A DNA stretch of 64,000 bases. Origin: Ciona savignyi. Lineage: Eukaryota > Chordata > Ascidiacea > Phlebobranchia > Cionidae. The stretch lies in NCBI GenBank assembly GCA_000149265.1, contig CH002858.1, forward strand, positions 469,340 to 533,339, read 5' to 3'. This document shows positions 36,701-49,200 of the stretch, piece by piece. The notes below the pieces were generated by a model. The model saw nothing but the letters and a program-made list of their open reading frames with translations. It was not told the DNA's origin and did not search any database. The position numbers and the translations under genes were made by a program. Every line of letters starts with the position of its first letter. Within the stretch, counting starts at the first letter, position 1.

Positions 36701-39700
36701 TACCTGGCTGCAATTTCGTTTTTTTTTATCATCTTCGGAACCATATTTTAGCTTTCTTTACCAATTTATTTTATCTTAACAAACAACATTCGCTTTATAA
36801 TTTGCTGATGTGGCTTAATAATACAGATCGTTTTAGTATTTGAATTGTTCGTTAAAACAAAACATGCTTTTATTATATTGTGTAATAAAGAATAACTATT
36901 GTATTCTAATATTACATAAACTAACAGTCCTCGAATTTTTTTCCGTTTACCGTGGACCCGGCAAATTAACCAAAGTCCACGGCAAAAGGAATGCCGTGGT
37001 GGTTAAGATCATTTGCTGCATATGGGTAGTAATTTAAAAAACTCCGGATTAAAAAAAACTGTCAAAAAGTAAAGGAAATAAAGTTTCCAAGAGCACAGCT
37101 GCAGTTTTATCAAACTTTTATCAAGTTACAACGTTTTAACACAAAACTCAAAACCCAAAATTTAAATACGCTAGCAGCCAGCTGTCAATCAAATCTCCGA
37201 GAGACAACGTCGCTTTGATCCTTGCGCCACGATTTGCTGAGTTGACAAATCGGCAAATTTAATTAGATAAATATATGAAGCGCGTGTTCGGCAATCGCAT
37301 GTATTTCTTCAATCGGTATTATTATATTTTGTTGTTTTGAACTGTAGCCCTATCATATTTCAAATAATTATCCAGTCCATACGAGATGAAGGTGTCCGCT
37401 ACTCTAACATTGACGTTGATTCAAGATTTTGTAATTTTTTGGAGCTATTGCAATGTGTTCAATTTTCATGTAAAAGAAATATAGAGTTTACTTGGCTCTG
37501 TGCCTTAGTTTACAGACTACTAATGCGCAATTGGCTTGTGTCCAACGCACTTTAGCGGCGTCGCCCAAAATTAGAATAAAATTATATACGGATTTTGGCT
37601 TGGTAACAAAAACCTCGCCAGCCGGATTTTGCGATTATGTAGTGCTGATTATATTACGTTTATGCGATTTCCTACGGCGTTTTTTGCTTATAGTGGCTTA
37701 CTTCCATATTTTCGTTGTGCAATGCGCTAACTAAAATTACGTTTTTACCGGAGCGCCAGGCGCGCCGAACATACGAAAAGCCAGGGCATGCGAGGGTTGA
37801 GAGAAAATCAATTTCGCGCCCGGCGCGCCAAATTTTTTTTTAACATTAAATTGCCCTAGAATGCATCTCTTTGACATTTCAAACTAGGCTCTTAACATTA
37901 AAAAATTTCGAGCTGGTACCGATTCGGCATGATTAGTGAAAATTTTATTAAATAATTTGGAGCCCTCGCGTTCGTCGCGCCGATTGCAATAAAATCTCCA
38001 GCTAAAAACAAAAAAGATTAAGTAAATAAATTGTATAAACTTCTCTTGTTTTGCAATGTTGACTTTAGACTTCAACTAACATTTACGGTAATGTATCTTT
38101 CATTGCCACAAAAAGCGATGCGATAAAGCAAGTTGTTTTCCGAGCTCTCGCTTTAACAAATGTTCGGACGTCTTCGCACGATAGATGCGCTTACGGTAAG
38201 GAGAAACGCACTACGCGTATTAGGTGCTCTAGTATTATGAGTTCCTTTAGACTTCTATTTAGAATATAAGATATTATAGTTGCCAACGGTTGTTGTACGC
38301 CTCTTTATTAAGCTTGTGTAAATGTTTATAGCCCATCCAATCCTATAAAAATTCCTTAGCTTCCGGTTAGTTATAATCGTCCGGTTTGCAGCCAAAGGAG
38401 TTAAAAAATAATTTAATCGTCCCGACGTAAACCATTTGACTTTCCTTACGTGCGTGGAATAATAGGTGAAACAAATGTTATATTCCAAATGTATATGCGC
38501 GTCTGGGAAATCAAATGATCTCGGCAATCAAGGACGTATCTAAAAAGTAGTTTAAAATCAATTTAGTTAGGGCAGGCATAGATTCAACAGGGCATTACGT
38601 AGCGGGATCTAATTAATCAATCTGTAAAACTAAATCATGCAAACAACAATAAATCACATTGTTAATCCTGAAAATTTTAATTGTATAAAATGCGTAAAAT
38701 AAGTTTTAACTCAATTTTCGATTTATATTTTTAATTGATAACAGACTGTTTATACTAAAGAAACATTAGATTACTCTCTCTTATCATTAGCGTGCGCTTC
38801 GAGCGTTCGCACGAGTCATCAAAAAGATACACGCGTCTACTCATTTCGGCCAGGTGCAAGTTGGACCAAAGCCAAACAATCCTCCTACTTACATGCTACG
38901 CCGAAGATTGCTTAATAAATTAGGTTAAAAGAAACGGATTAGCTTTCCTAAATGTCATTAATACACTCGCTACCGAATATAAAACTTATGCTTGGAAGTT
39001 GGAATATATCTTTAAATACCTTATAAAAGTGCCTGGTTGTTTCTTAAGTTGTTGTTTCATTGACGCCCCTGTATAATCACAGCAAAGGTGCGACCAAATA
39101 TATACGCAAAATATATATTATACGTTTTACCACAAACCGTATAAAAAAATTAAATTTTATATGTTTTAAGCTTTAGCTTAATCTGTGCAGTTAAGTAGTG
39201 TAAATAACAGTTTAATCGATTTATAGCTGTGAAGTAAAACTATATTTCTCTCATAGTTTGCATTTTCGCGTCAGAAAATAAGCGTTTTTTGGACGCAATT
39301 TAGATCGCGATCGGATCGGCAAGGATTTTAATGATCGTGAAAAATCCTGATCAGCACAGCACTAGGAATTACCGTGTATGTACTAATGTAGACACAAAAA
39401 AACGCGTTGTTCTCCCATCGCGACGCTTGTATGTCTTGCGCAGTTGAATTGTAGTACAGACAAGCAATTAATGTAAACGATCTGATGATCGAAACGCGTA
39501 AAAATCAGGTGATGCTGCATACCCTGGCAAAATGCCAGGGTAGGCTGGCGTACTCTGCATACCCGCGTTCAGCGCCAGTGCGGAGCGCGCAACATTTTTT
39601 CCATCAATTTTACTTTAAAAGAACAAACTTGGACGAATTTTCTAGAGTGTGTTTACACAAAGCGAAAATTCTAGAGTGTGATTTCACACTCTGAACACCC

Positions 39701-41507
39701 TCACTCGGCGCCACTGTCATCAATATCTGGATTGAACGTTGACATTCACTCTCCCAATCCATACCTGACAGAGAACACAGATACGTTATTTTGAAGTTTG
39801 AGAGCATTAAACCATAGTTATGTTCAACAGATTTAGTAATATACAGTGGAACCTCAATAACACAACCACCTCTTTATAATTTACTATGGTAATGCATTGC
39901 ATTCTGTTTCAATAACGCAACCACCCCCGTTTCCAGACCAGGACCGCCATATTTTGGTCCAAAACTTTAAATTTAACTCCGCTAAAGAGACCAAACGTGC
40001 CCAATAATGTGCTTTTGTCACCAAAATAATAAGTTTAAATTTCTTTTGTGATCAAAACAATAAGATTACATGATCGCGTACACACACACAAAGAAAATTG
40101 TGGCACACAGAATTGGCCAAAAAAAAATTGTGGCAAACAGAACTAATAAAACTGCTGTAACAGTAGTTATTGATCTACAAACACAATATTTGAGCACTGC
40201 AAAACTACACAAAAGTCGACAAGCAAAATATTTTAAAATAAATAACTTTCACCAAGGTTCAAAAGTTTTGCGCATATAAATTTATTAACAATTCAAACTA
40301 CAATTAATGTTATAGTTTACCCATTGCCTCATGTGAAGATTTTAATTTCAATGCTTTCTTGTTCTTGGAAGGTGTTGTCATTGAGTGAGCCATGTCTTTT
40401 TGTCGAGATTGTGATTGATACAAGTCGATCATTTGTGTGAGTAAATAAACATTCATTTTTAGTGCGGTAAGATACTTAGATCTCAGTGAGTTGTCAACTT
40501 CCTCAGCATCTGGATCAATGTTCAGCAATTTGCTAAGCTGGTTGGTGAACAGCTCACATACTGTGGGAAAAATAAAAATTTTATTGTGTGAATTATGCAA
40601 GAATACATGTGCGATGTAAAGTGGGTGTGGGGCACAAAGTAAGTTATTAAAAAAAGGTACTTAGATCAATGTAGCTAACGATTTATGGATTTTTTTTATT
40701 CCTTTAAAAATGTATTTTAAATAAAAAATCATATGCTGTTGACGGAACACCATGTATCAAATTATTGTTGTAGTCTACTAAACATTGCACCTTTTGTTAG
40801 ATTTGTCCATGAAAGTTGTTTCAATGTTGTGTCCAGGTTCGAAAATTTGGACACAATGCTGTAGAAGGTATCAAAGTGCTCTGGAATTTCCAATCCACTA
40901 CTTTTAATCAGTGCAGGTTTGGCTTCTGCAACACAAAAACATTTTGTTTTTAAATTTAATAAATAAACATCATAACGAAATTAGCGAAGTAAGTTACCGG
41001 CACTGGTGATGAACAAGGATTTATAGGAAAATCGTAACAGTATTAGGTAGCACATAATAATGACATGGGTCCAGAATGCAGTGAAAACACTTGTAATTAG
41101 ATTTTAATTTGTAAAATATTTTTGCCAGAACACTGAAAAATAGCCCACACTCACTATATCGTGATTAAGCAGTTCAAGGCGACAGTCAGAGCAACAGTAC
41201 TTATCTTTATTTAAATGTTCTTTGTTGATGAGCTTTAATATATGTGGTTTTATTTGTGTACATTTTGCGAGTTTTTGTTGAAGGAGGTTGTATTGTATTA
41301 AACATGGTGGAAAATGGTATAATCAATTTACTGTAAACTACTAAGAATATCTTAATGTAAATGAATATGCCCCATCAAGATCGACGTACCTTGTAATTTT
41401 AACGGAATATTCCTGGTCGAATAAACTTCTTCCACGTAATATTGACCAGCTTTCCTTGTAAGCAGTTCATCACGATTTTGAGGTATAATAAAGTTTGAAC
41501 TAGGCAT
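24325..41507 (-). CDS. NCAPD2: Condensin complex subunit D2 (CAP-D2), interrupted by a transposon and an assembly gap
   Basis: HEAT-repeat subunit of condensin I, needed for mitotic chromosome compaction. Exons in transcript order: 41390-41507, 40791-40925, 40321-40560, exon 4 split as 39717-39764 plus 36154-36217, 35817-35921, 35469-35609, 35076-35268, 34589-34686, 34367-34486, 33832-33949, 33537-33612, 33206-33241 (runs into the gap), 32221-32386, 31683-31791, 31286-31421, 31081-31190, 30509-30741, 30101-30253, 29791-29908, 29476-29542, 29084-29192, 28719-28849, 28172-28332, 27625-27802, 27367-27545, 26916-27099, 26520-26655, 24607-24792, 24325-24449. Diagnostic blocks: ALKMNVYLL, VGGATADDADQEFI, LTNLILNDMIKVKGHVSEMA and MPDIISRLSDPDIG. 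About 1,324 residues are visible; human has about 1,400. The start ATG is 41505-41507; an in-frame ATG at 41552 could add 15 residues. Confidence 0.95.
24793..26519. other. Long NCAPD2 intron, no gene seen
   Basis: This 1.7-kb intron separates the last HEAT-region exon from the tail exons. Open frames on both strands are short and resemble nothing I know. A motif GGGTGGTCAT occurs twice near 26390-26490. I cannot assign a repeat family. Confidence 0.45.
32582..33205. other. Assembly gap (624 N) in NCAPD2
   Basis: The gap starts inside the exon that reads EQEKQDDVKKSQ and ends before the exon beginning GVIEYL. By comparison with human NCAPD2 roughly 150 residues of coding sequence, in one or more exons, should lie here. 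The long open frame that crosses it on the plus strand is an artefact of the unknown bases. Confidence 0.97.
36218..36225. repeat. 8-bp target-site duplication, left copy (TCATCAAT)
   Basis: Immediately precedes the CAG end of the hAT-like element. On the minus strand it is the coding sequence ATTGATGA, which must be counted only once to restore the condensin reading frame. Confidence 0.9.
36226..39716. mobile_element. 3,491-bp hAT-like DNA transposon inside NCAPD2 exon 4
   Basis: The left end begins CAGAAGCGCCGA and the right end, reverse-complemented, CAGTGGCGCCGA: a 12-bp inverted repeat with two mismatches and the CAG start typical of hAT elements. Exact 8-bp direct repeats (TCATCAAT) flank it, the hAT duplication length. 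Subterminal AGAGTGTGAA motifs recur near both ends (about 36253-36265 and several times in 39640-39692), like transposase-binding sites. Internally there is no recognisable transposase, only short open frames, GC-rich GGCGCGCC-type islands near 37750-37830 and a perfect CCGTGGAC/GTCCACGG hairpin near 36953-36996. It is probably a non-autonomous or decayed copy. Confidence 0.88.
39671..39692. repeat. Subterminal palindrome of the hAT-like element
   Basis: Two copies of AGAGTGTGA in inverted orientation meet around two central bases near the right end, forming a 20-bp palindrome. The same motif lies near the left end. Such subterminal repeats commonly bind hAT transposases; binding here is inferred. 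Confidence 0.6.
39717..39724. repeat. 8-bp target-site duplication, right copy (TCATCAAT)
   Basis: Immediately follows the right CAG end of the hAT-like element, identical to 36218-36225. Confidence 0.9.
39844..40160. mobile_element. Truncated copy of the pogo/Tigger-like MITE in NCAPD2 intron 3
   Basis: Starts CAGTGGAACCTCAATAACAC after a TA and runs parallel to the reverse complement of 19716 downward. Shared stretches include AATGCATTG, TTTCAATAACGC, CCAGACCAGGACCGCCAT and GATCAAAACAATAAGA. The other terminus is missing, so the copy is truncated or rearranged; its right limit is approximate. Confidence 0.65.
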
Positions 41508-42436
41508 GCTTTGTTTTTGGTAGTTTTTAATTTTTGGTTGTTTAATTTTCACCGTATAAACTCAGCATTTTATTTCATTCAAAAACTTTTAGCGGCAAGT
41601 CATTGGAGTGTGACGCGCCTAATTGGGATACGATGAACACTCCACCGCGTAAATTTTTATTAATCGTAGTTTTATATAAGTTATTTGTTTTATTTTATAT
41701 ACGTTATTTGTATATTTTTTAAATAATTTACAGATATCTTTAAGTATAATAACATTGTATAAATTAAAAAGACCAAAGAAAAAACATTTATTGTAAATTA
41801 AAAGTGTCAAGATTGTAGAATCTGACTTCCTTGTATCGGACGGAAGATGTTTTTCGCGCCAAATCTGAATTTCGTGAATTGTGATGGGATTAAAATTTAA
41901 CGTAATTCTCAATGTTATAGGACAACACATTACAGTAGATCGGATAACTTACAGCATACATAAAGTAACCTGACGATTCCCAATGTGATAACTTTCCGGT
42001 GTTTTTCCATTAATCAGTACATTACGACTAATGAAATCTGATCTGAAACATGTAACATATCGCAACTCAATATATCAATAATTCACCTTTTTAACTGTAT
42101 AAGTATTCTATACTTACCCAAACAGTATCATGCCTCTTCATGCCTTTACCTGACTTTTCATAAACTCAAGCCTATTTTTAATGTAAATTGTTTTGCACAT
42201 GTGTCATCTTTATATCAATCTATAATCTAGCTTTAAGCTTTTAATTGACTTTTCAACTGACATATTATACGCTAGTTCGCAAGAGTTAAAATACTTGACT
42301 AAATATTTTTAACACTTATTTATTTTCAAAAATAAATTGCTTTAAAAACCAAAAATCTCTGTACACATAAAATTTAAAAAACAAAACTGATATATATATA
42401 TAAAACGTATCAAATATAAATACAAATGTAAACAAA
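41508..42436. other. Spacer between NCAPD2 5' end and DNAH2 3' end
   Basis: About 930 AT-rich bases containing the NCAPD2 promoter or 5' UTR side and the DNAH2 3' UTR. No further gene, RNA or repeat is evident. Confidence 0.5.
42319..42324 (-). terminator. Candidate polyadenylation signal of DNAH2
   Basis: AATAAA on the minus strand, 113 bases beyond the DNAH2 stop codon (42437-42439), a normal distance. Confidence 0.45.
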
Positions 42437-45400
42437 TTAGTGATCCAGGGACATAAGCAGTGCCGTTCCACGCTTCACCCAGTGGTCGGAACTTGCTGAA
42501 CCTGCTTTCAAATCCACTGCAACCACAAATGAACTTCTGCCAGCAGAACCAGCACGATTGGGGAAGTAATAACAAGGGCAACTGAATATTCCTGTGAGGA
42601 TTAATATGTTGATTATACTTCTTTCCCAAGTGGCAAAGTGCAAGCTGCATCAGAACATTTAAGCATTCATTCCTTCTTTATAGCATGTTGGGATTTGCTG
42701 GAGCTTGTGCAATGTATCAACAGACTATGTTTAACCGGTCAAAAAGGTTTTCCATCTGTGACCAGCATGTTTGTGATGATTATAATATTTCAGAGGTTTT
42801 TATCTGACATTCTGACTACCTCACAGACATGACATTGTTCAGCTTGATAAGGTAAAGCAATGACACAAAATAAGATTTACCCAACAAGACAACAAAAAAA
42901 TTATTTTATTGTTTACCTTTTCCTGATTTTTTCTTTGCTTCGCTTGGTTTGAAGTGAATAGTCGGAATGGCACAGTTAAGCTGCATTGGGTTTGCTTCCA
43001 CCAGACACGAGCTCTTCTTGTCCCAACCTGCACCTTCCAGGAACAGCCCCCTGACCCACACCCCGTCTTTGGGGACCACTGTGATGTGGTTGTCATCCAC
43101 AGTTGACACGATAAACTCCCACGAAAGCGAATCAACCGACACCTTTTAATAAAAGTTAGTTTAAACAGTAGAACATAGACAAGTGGTGTTGCTTGTAAAA
43201 TATTATTGTATATTGAAGTATTGATACCAACTGAACTTGATAAATTACTTTTAAAGTTGTTGGTTGTATTTTGCCACCCAATTATTGACATTAAGTCTAA
43301 AACATTAGGTTGTTTAAATCTTTCCATAAGAAACACTTATTTAAAGATATTCAGATATCGACATATCCCTCTAAACAGATAGCAAGTGACAACATCCAGG
43401 ATTATTTAAACCTTTAAGTAGGTTTATGCACTAAATTACTTTGTGACTCAACTTTATTAGGAGATTTTATAAAACAATAAGCGAAATTTATTCGAAATAA
43501 ACCGACTTACAGCGTTAGCTCGAGCTGATGTTTGTAGTACGGCTGTGAGGAATCCAGTGGGAAAGGTGAAAGCTGACATCCAGAATATAGTCGGTGGGTG
43601 GGCGGTTTCGGCCCATTTTGCAAACAACTCAACTCTTGCCACTAAGTCTCTTGTCCATGCACCCAGTGGTTTCAGTGATGGATAGGTCTATGATTTTTAA
43701 TTTAGATCACTTTTTGTTGGGGTAATTTCTAGTGGTGGTTTTGTTATTTAAATATAAATGTTATTATTTACACAACTGAGTTAACATCAGACTGGAAAAC
43801 GCTTATGAAACACCACATCAAATGGCAATGTGAATGTGGCAAAATAATTGATAGGATACCTTTTCCCACATAGAAGGAACCCGGCCTTCAAAAATGCATT
43901 GGAATGTTTCTTCCAAGTCCGACGACATGAGCACAAGACCCTGAATTCCCTTTTCCAAGTCGACAAGCGATTGTCGCATGATCACAAGCAAGCTGTTGTA
44001 ACGCTCAATCTCCTACAATATTCAAATAGCAAATTAGTTAATCATAACAGAATAAAAATAATAAGATGCAAACATGTTAAGCAAAACTTTGTGTTTGAAG
44101 CAGAATATAATGCCTCAATTCATGTTGGATTCAGACTAATTTGATTAGTTGTTTGTCATCTATGTTTTTGACCCCTGATTTTGCTGACTTTATTTATTAT
44201 ATTTATTAGTATTTGTATCAGAAGGTGAAAAATGTCAAAATATCATCATTTTTAAACAAATATCAAGCAGTCAAAACAGCTTAAACACGATGCTGACTGA
44301 CCTGCAGCAAAACCACATTAAGTGGGTTGGGATCATCTGAGAGTATCTTCGCTGTTCCTTCATAGTCAATCACTTCAGGAATGGTCTTCAACACATTGGC
44401 AGCCAAGTCAAGAACCTGATAACATTAGTGAGTTAATGACACTCTTATTACGGCAAAAGGTTTCACTATTGCTTCAATCGAGGATTGAAATGGAACATTT
44501 ATAATTTACAATAAAAACTATAAATACCAAACAGTTAAATACACAAAAAATGTACCTGTAGTTACAAGGTGTTTACAATAAATTATATTATTAATGATGT
44601 TTTCCAACCCTAGGGACACACATTTAAGGATCCTATTTATCCACCTTTTCTTCTTGACTGACACCTGTAGTTGTAGCCACTTTGGGTTGAAGTGAAAGCA
44701 GAGTTTCAAACAAAGTCCGTGCTTCAGTGATCTGGGAAGCTATGTCTGCATTTGGATGTTGTCCGAATGCCTCAGGGTTGTCCACATTAGGCAGCATGCT
44801 GATATATTCCTTGTATGTTGCCAGTGTCCCGTCCTTTGGTATGTAGTATGTGTCCATGGTGGACAATCTACGATAAATTGAAGGATTTAATAATAGAAAG
44901 GGTATTTGGGCATAGCATCGAATTTATTAAACACTTAAACACCTTAACCACCAATGGTTAAATAGTGGCCAGTTACCTCCAAGTCATACAGAGTATAATT
45001 AGTTTGGTTTAACACCAGATTTGGTCATTGTCCATGTACTTTAAAATAAAAAAAGGTTATTTCACAAGTTTTACAACTTTGTGCACACACGTCACTAATA
45101 TTTGTGTACATCGCAGCAAAGTTATTTCAATATTTCAATTAAACTTTGATATGTGGGCCACTGTACTGTTTGAATAAAGTATGATTTATGCTATTTGTAC
45201 TTCAGCATTTCACTAAAATTATGCTCTTAATAAGTGCTGACGCATGAAGAACACAAGAGCCATCAACATACCTAGCACAGCATGGAAACCATAAGGTGTA
45301 AAAACTTTCATGACCATTGTTTTCAACAAGCACCTACTTGTAAAATGTGGTAGAAACTGCTTCATTGTTGAACGTTGTATTGATGTAGCTGTGCAGTAAC

Positions 45401-46265
45401 CTTCTATCCCAATCATCAGTAATATGGCCGCCATAGTTCACACCGGCTATCAAGTATTTGAGCGCTTCCCATGGAGTCTCATCATACTCATCGAGGTAAA
45501 TTGAGAGAAGATTCTCAGATACCTTAGAATTGGTGGGTTAACATAAAATCCAAATATACTCATGATTTCCAAAGGTTTGAGAAACATTAGTTGTTAATTT
45601 CTATGATAAGTCATGTTTATTACTGGAATGTGAAACGTTGCTGAAAATCTGTACCTGATTATTGGTCTGTGGCTGGTTTTAACTCTTAATCTTTTACTTA
45701 AAACATAAAACACGAACACCAGGTGACTTAATAAACGCACTCATCAGAATATTGGGTTTCCACAATCTAGAATCCATAGCAGAAGTGTTTTAGTTACATA
45801 TGCAGTAAAAGCGAAGTATAAATATGTTAAAACCTCAAAGTCTGAATCATTGAAGCCATAGATGATATTCCATCCAAGCATGAGAAACTTCTTTCTTTCA
45901 ATGAGCAATGAGTGGAAGAAGCAGAGAGAAAACAGCAGCTTCTTGTATTTAGCTGGTTTTGTGCATCTTGTAAATTGTGGTTCTTGTATCAGATGGTACA
46001 ATCTCTTCATATTCGCCTTCAATCCCTGGAAAGTATGTTATGTTGGTCAAATTGAAATAAATAAAAGAGTAATAACAGCATTTACTCTTATTAACATAAT
46101 AGTATATAAAAATCTCACTGTCAAGTTGTGCATGGTGATATGCTGGTGACATACCTTGGGAGGTTCGGTTGTCATTTTGATTCCAACTTGCAAGATGGAG
46201 ATTGGGAAATCTGGGTGCGGAGATGAACTCAACCACAAGCGGAAGTCACCGTGGGGCTCTTCTAC
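42437..46265 (-). other. DNAH2: DNAH2 C-terminal domain
   Basis: Exons 46155-46265, 45834-46025, 45338-45522, 44645-44867, 44302-44415, 43860-44012, 43511-43687, 42917-43142 and 42437-42591. Blocks such as [66 protein letters not shown] and [12 protein letters not shown] form the conserved dynein C-terminal domain, which packs against the motor ring. The final exon ends ALLMSLDH followed by TAA. Confidence 0.92.
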
Positions 46266-49200
46266 CTGTAATTAATATATGTTCGGGAAATCATTTTTAT
46301 TCTGTTAGACGGGGAATTGATCTTTAGACATTTTATTAAAATAGAAATTATTGTTTTTTTTTGTGAAGGTGAGAGAACATAAGCTAGTAGAACATAAGCA
46401 ATGCAGGCTATAAGTAGATTACTGAGTTTTCATATCAGAGTAATTCTTTGAGTTATTTTAGTGCATATTGTGTTGGTCATAACTGCTAAACGACAAATTT
46501 GGATTCACCGAATTTAGGCAACTTCCAATATGTGCCTTGTCCTGGCAGAATTAAAGGGTTCAGTTGACAATGCGGTAATAATATGTGAGGAGAGGAATAT
46601 ATTGCATATTATTATTAAAAGTTGCAAATACGTTTACCTGTAACTGTTCAACGAGTTTATCGAGCTGAGGCATCCAACTTAGAGATAAGTGGCAGTTTGC
46701 CAAGAAGACCCAGTTTCCATCCTTGACACCTTCTTTGATCATCCTGCGCACAAGTATACATCGCATTTAGCAAATAAATGGACACATCCTCATAGGTAAC
46801 AGCTTGTAGTGATGTGGTAAAACTTTACACTTGTTGTAGTCACAGTTATATACTATCCACAATTCAGTTTCAATAGCTACTTTTTGTAATGTTTAAAGTA
46901 ATCCAACATTTCATAAGTTTTATATAAGCAAAGAGCAAGTAGATGTCATGGACCACAGGGGTGGAACCTACAGTCACTGTGGTGGGTATACTGAAATGGG
47001 TAAGACCACCAGACTATGAGCATGTGGCATACTGAAATGGGTTCATATACTATAGCAGTCATTTTTTCCGTGGATGCAGCAGAATTGAATAAAAAATGTA
47101 CAGCCGATAATACACAATGTTGGTGAAATATGGTGTGGAACATACCTTGTAGCAATGGGTGCCTGACCCTGACCAAGCGACAGAGCATGGAAGCGATGTG
47201 CCATCTCACACTGCTCTGCAAGTTGAAGCAATCCACTGGTTGGATCCTGTGAATATAAGTTCACTTTAAGAACTCCATCTCAGTTTGAAGCACACAACAA
47301 TTTAATCATAGCGCAAGCAACAGAACAAACAATACAATTTCCTCACCACTCCCGGAGATAACACGAATATGAGTGGAGATCTAGGTGTGCTGTCATCAAC
47401 CACTTGTTTCATGTCAAGCACCGGTGGTTCAACAAACTTCGACCCAAGGTTGTTCACTATGAAACTGGTGGCGCAAAAGGAAACCCGGTCAGATCGGAGC
47501 GAACGAACAATCACCATGCGCTGCAGTTCGTTGCATGAATTCTCCCATTCACCTGAAATGGGGAGGTCATTACATTATGTACAGTGGTTTGTCATAAACA
47601 GTTTGTGTGTCGTGCCATAAACCACAAGTTCCTCTTACAAATATGCCTAGGTAAGTAAGTCACTATATATAAAGTTTTCCTTATCTAATGAAACCAAATA
47701 TGCCATTATATATATTCCAGTAATACCAACCAATTGAAAACACACCACAATAGCTCTGGTAGGCATGTGGTATTCTGACAAATACTTTGTTTTATAATAG
47801 TGTACATGTAGTAGGTATGACCTACGTATGAATAATAAGAAAACATGGGAGAAAACATAAATGACATCAAACAGTCAAGAGAACAATAAAAGAAAACTAA
47901 AATTGTCCTCTTTTCACTCTTGTGATAAGATGGGGGATTCCCCTCACCTGGCAATGCTGCTGTCTCGGGTTCAGGACTTGTGAACCAAACATTCCAGTCA
48001 CGAGGGTATTGCTCAAATGATGTCATAATGCCATGGAAGTTAGTGAGTTTGTCAAGCTCAGTTATGTTGTCCCAACATGAATCAGCAAGCCAATTCGGAC
48101 ATGGGTTGTCCATTTGCCCTTCTCTGTCTAATACCTGGATAATTCAAAAAACATTTTGAGGAATGGGATAATGAAAAAGTTTGGATACGAAGTGATAACC
48201 AACACAAACAAGGCACAGGAAAGACTAGGATAAGAAGGTTTTTTTTAGACTTTAGGAATGCTTAGAAGCAGATTTAAAGAAAGGTTTGAATTCATCATGA
48301 GAATTAGTCATTTACCATCTTATTCTTTGGTCTTGTATAAAAAAGTATATAATATATGCCATATCGGGAAGCACAGTGTGTTCCAGACAAAAAATCACCT
48401 AACGGACAATGATTTAGTGAATTAATAAATAATCATCATTGATAGTTAGGCGACTGCAAGCATGAGGCAATATCCATGGTTCCATCCATGGTACATGTGA
48501 ACATACAATGGCTAATCTTTCTTACTTTCGTTGATAAAAATAAATATCGATTCTTTCCATGTTAAACTCACCACTCCCCCTCTGAGGAAGAAGTTGTATT
48601 CATCCATGTTGATCTTCGATGCAGATTCAAGGATCTTGGCACACATCTGGAAGCTGAAGAGCATCTTGTGCATCTCGAACAATCCTCTGCACGTATACCT
48701 GCATAGTATGTAGATGATTGGTTGATCACTGTTTCCCTGTAAAATCCACCGACTGATTTCGATCATCACAAGTTATCGACCTGTACACAGCGTAGGTGTG
48801 GTATTCATTCAAATTGTTGATCCGATTTTCAAGTTTCGGGCTTTTCTGGCTCTTATCAATGGATTGGTTGAAGAGATCAATGAAAGAGTCGAGTGAGAAC
48901 TGGTACATCGGGTCGATTCTTCCCATGTCGTTCAGCACGAAGAAAAGAATTGATGCTCTCTGTGCACATGGTCTATAGCCCTGTTGTTGGGAAATAAATA
49001 AATTGCTGAAGCATGTACATTTGCATTTTATCCAAGTAACTTTTTACTCGTCATATGTTTTAATATATTGGTGGAACTACTTGGTTGAATTGACATATAT
49101 ATATATATATATATATATATAGGTGCTTGTTGCAATGCTATAATCATTGACTTTAAATTGACTTGACATTAAATATATTAACAGTAATTACGTTATATTG

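Noticed and set aside
36953..36996. Hairpin with CCGTGGAC/GTCCACGG arms considered as a tRNA or small RNA
   Set aside because: There is no cloverleaf, box A or box B; it is inside the transposon and is better explained as repeat structure.
36543..38527. Several open frames of 60-90 codons within the NCAPD2 insertion, considered as transposase fragments
   Set aside because: None shows recognisable hAT transposase motifs, and lengths are as expected by chance. I call the element non-autonomous or decayed.
46985..47050. Duplicate of CATACTGAAATGGGT in a DNAH2 intron
   Set aside because: Only two short copies about 40 bases apart; too little to call a repeat element.
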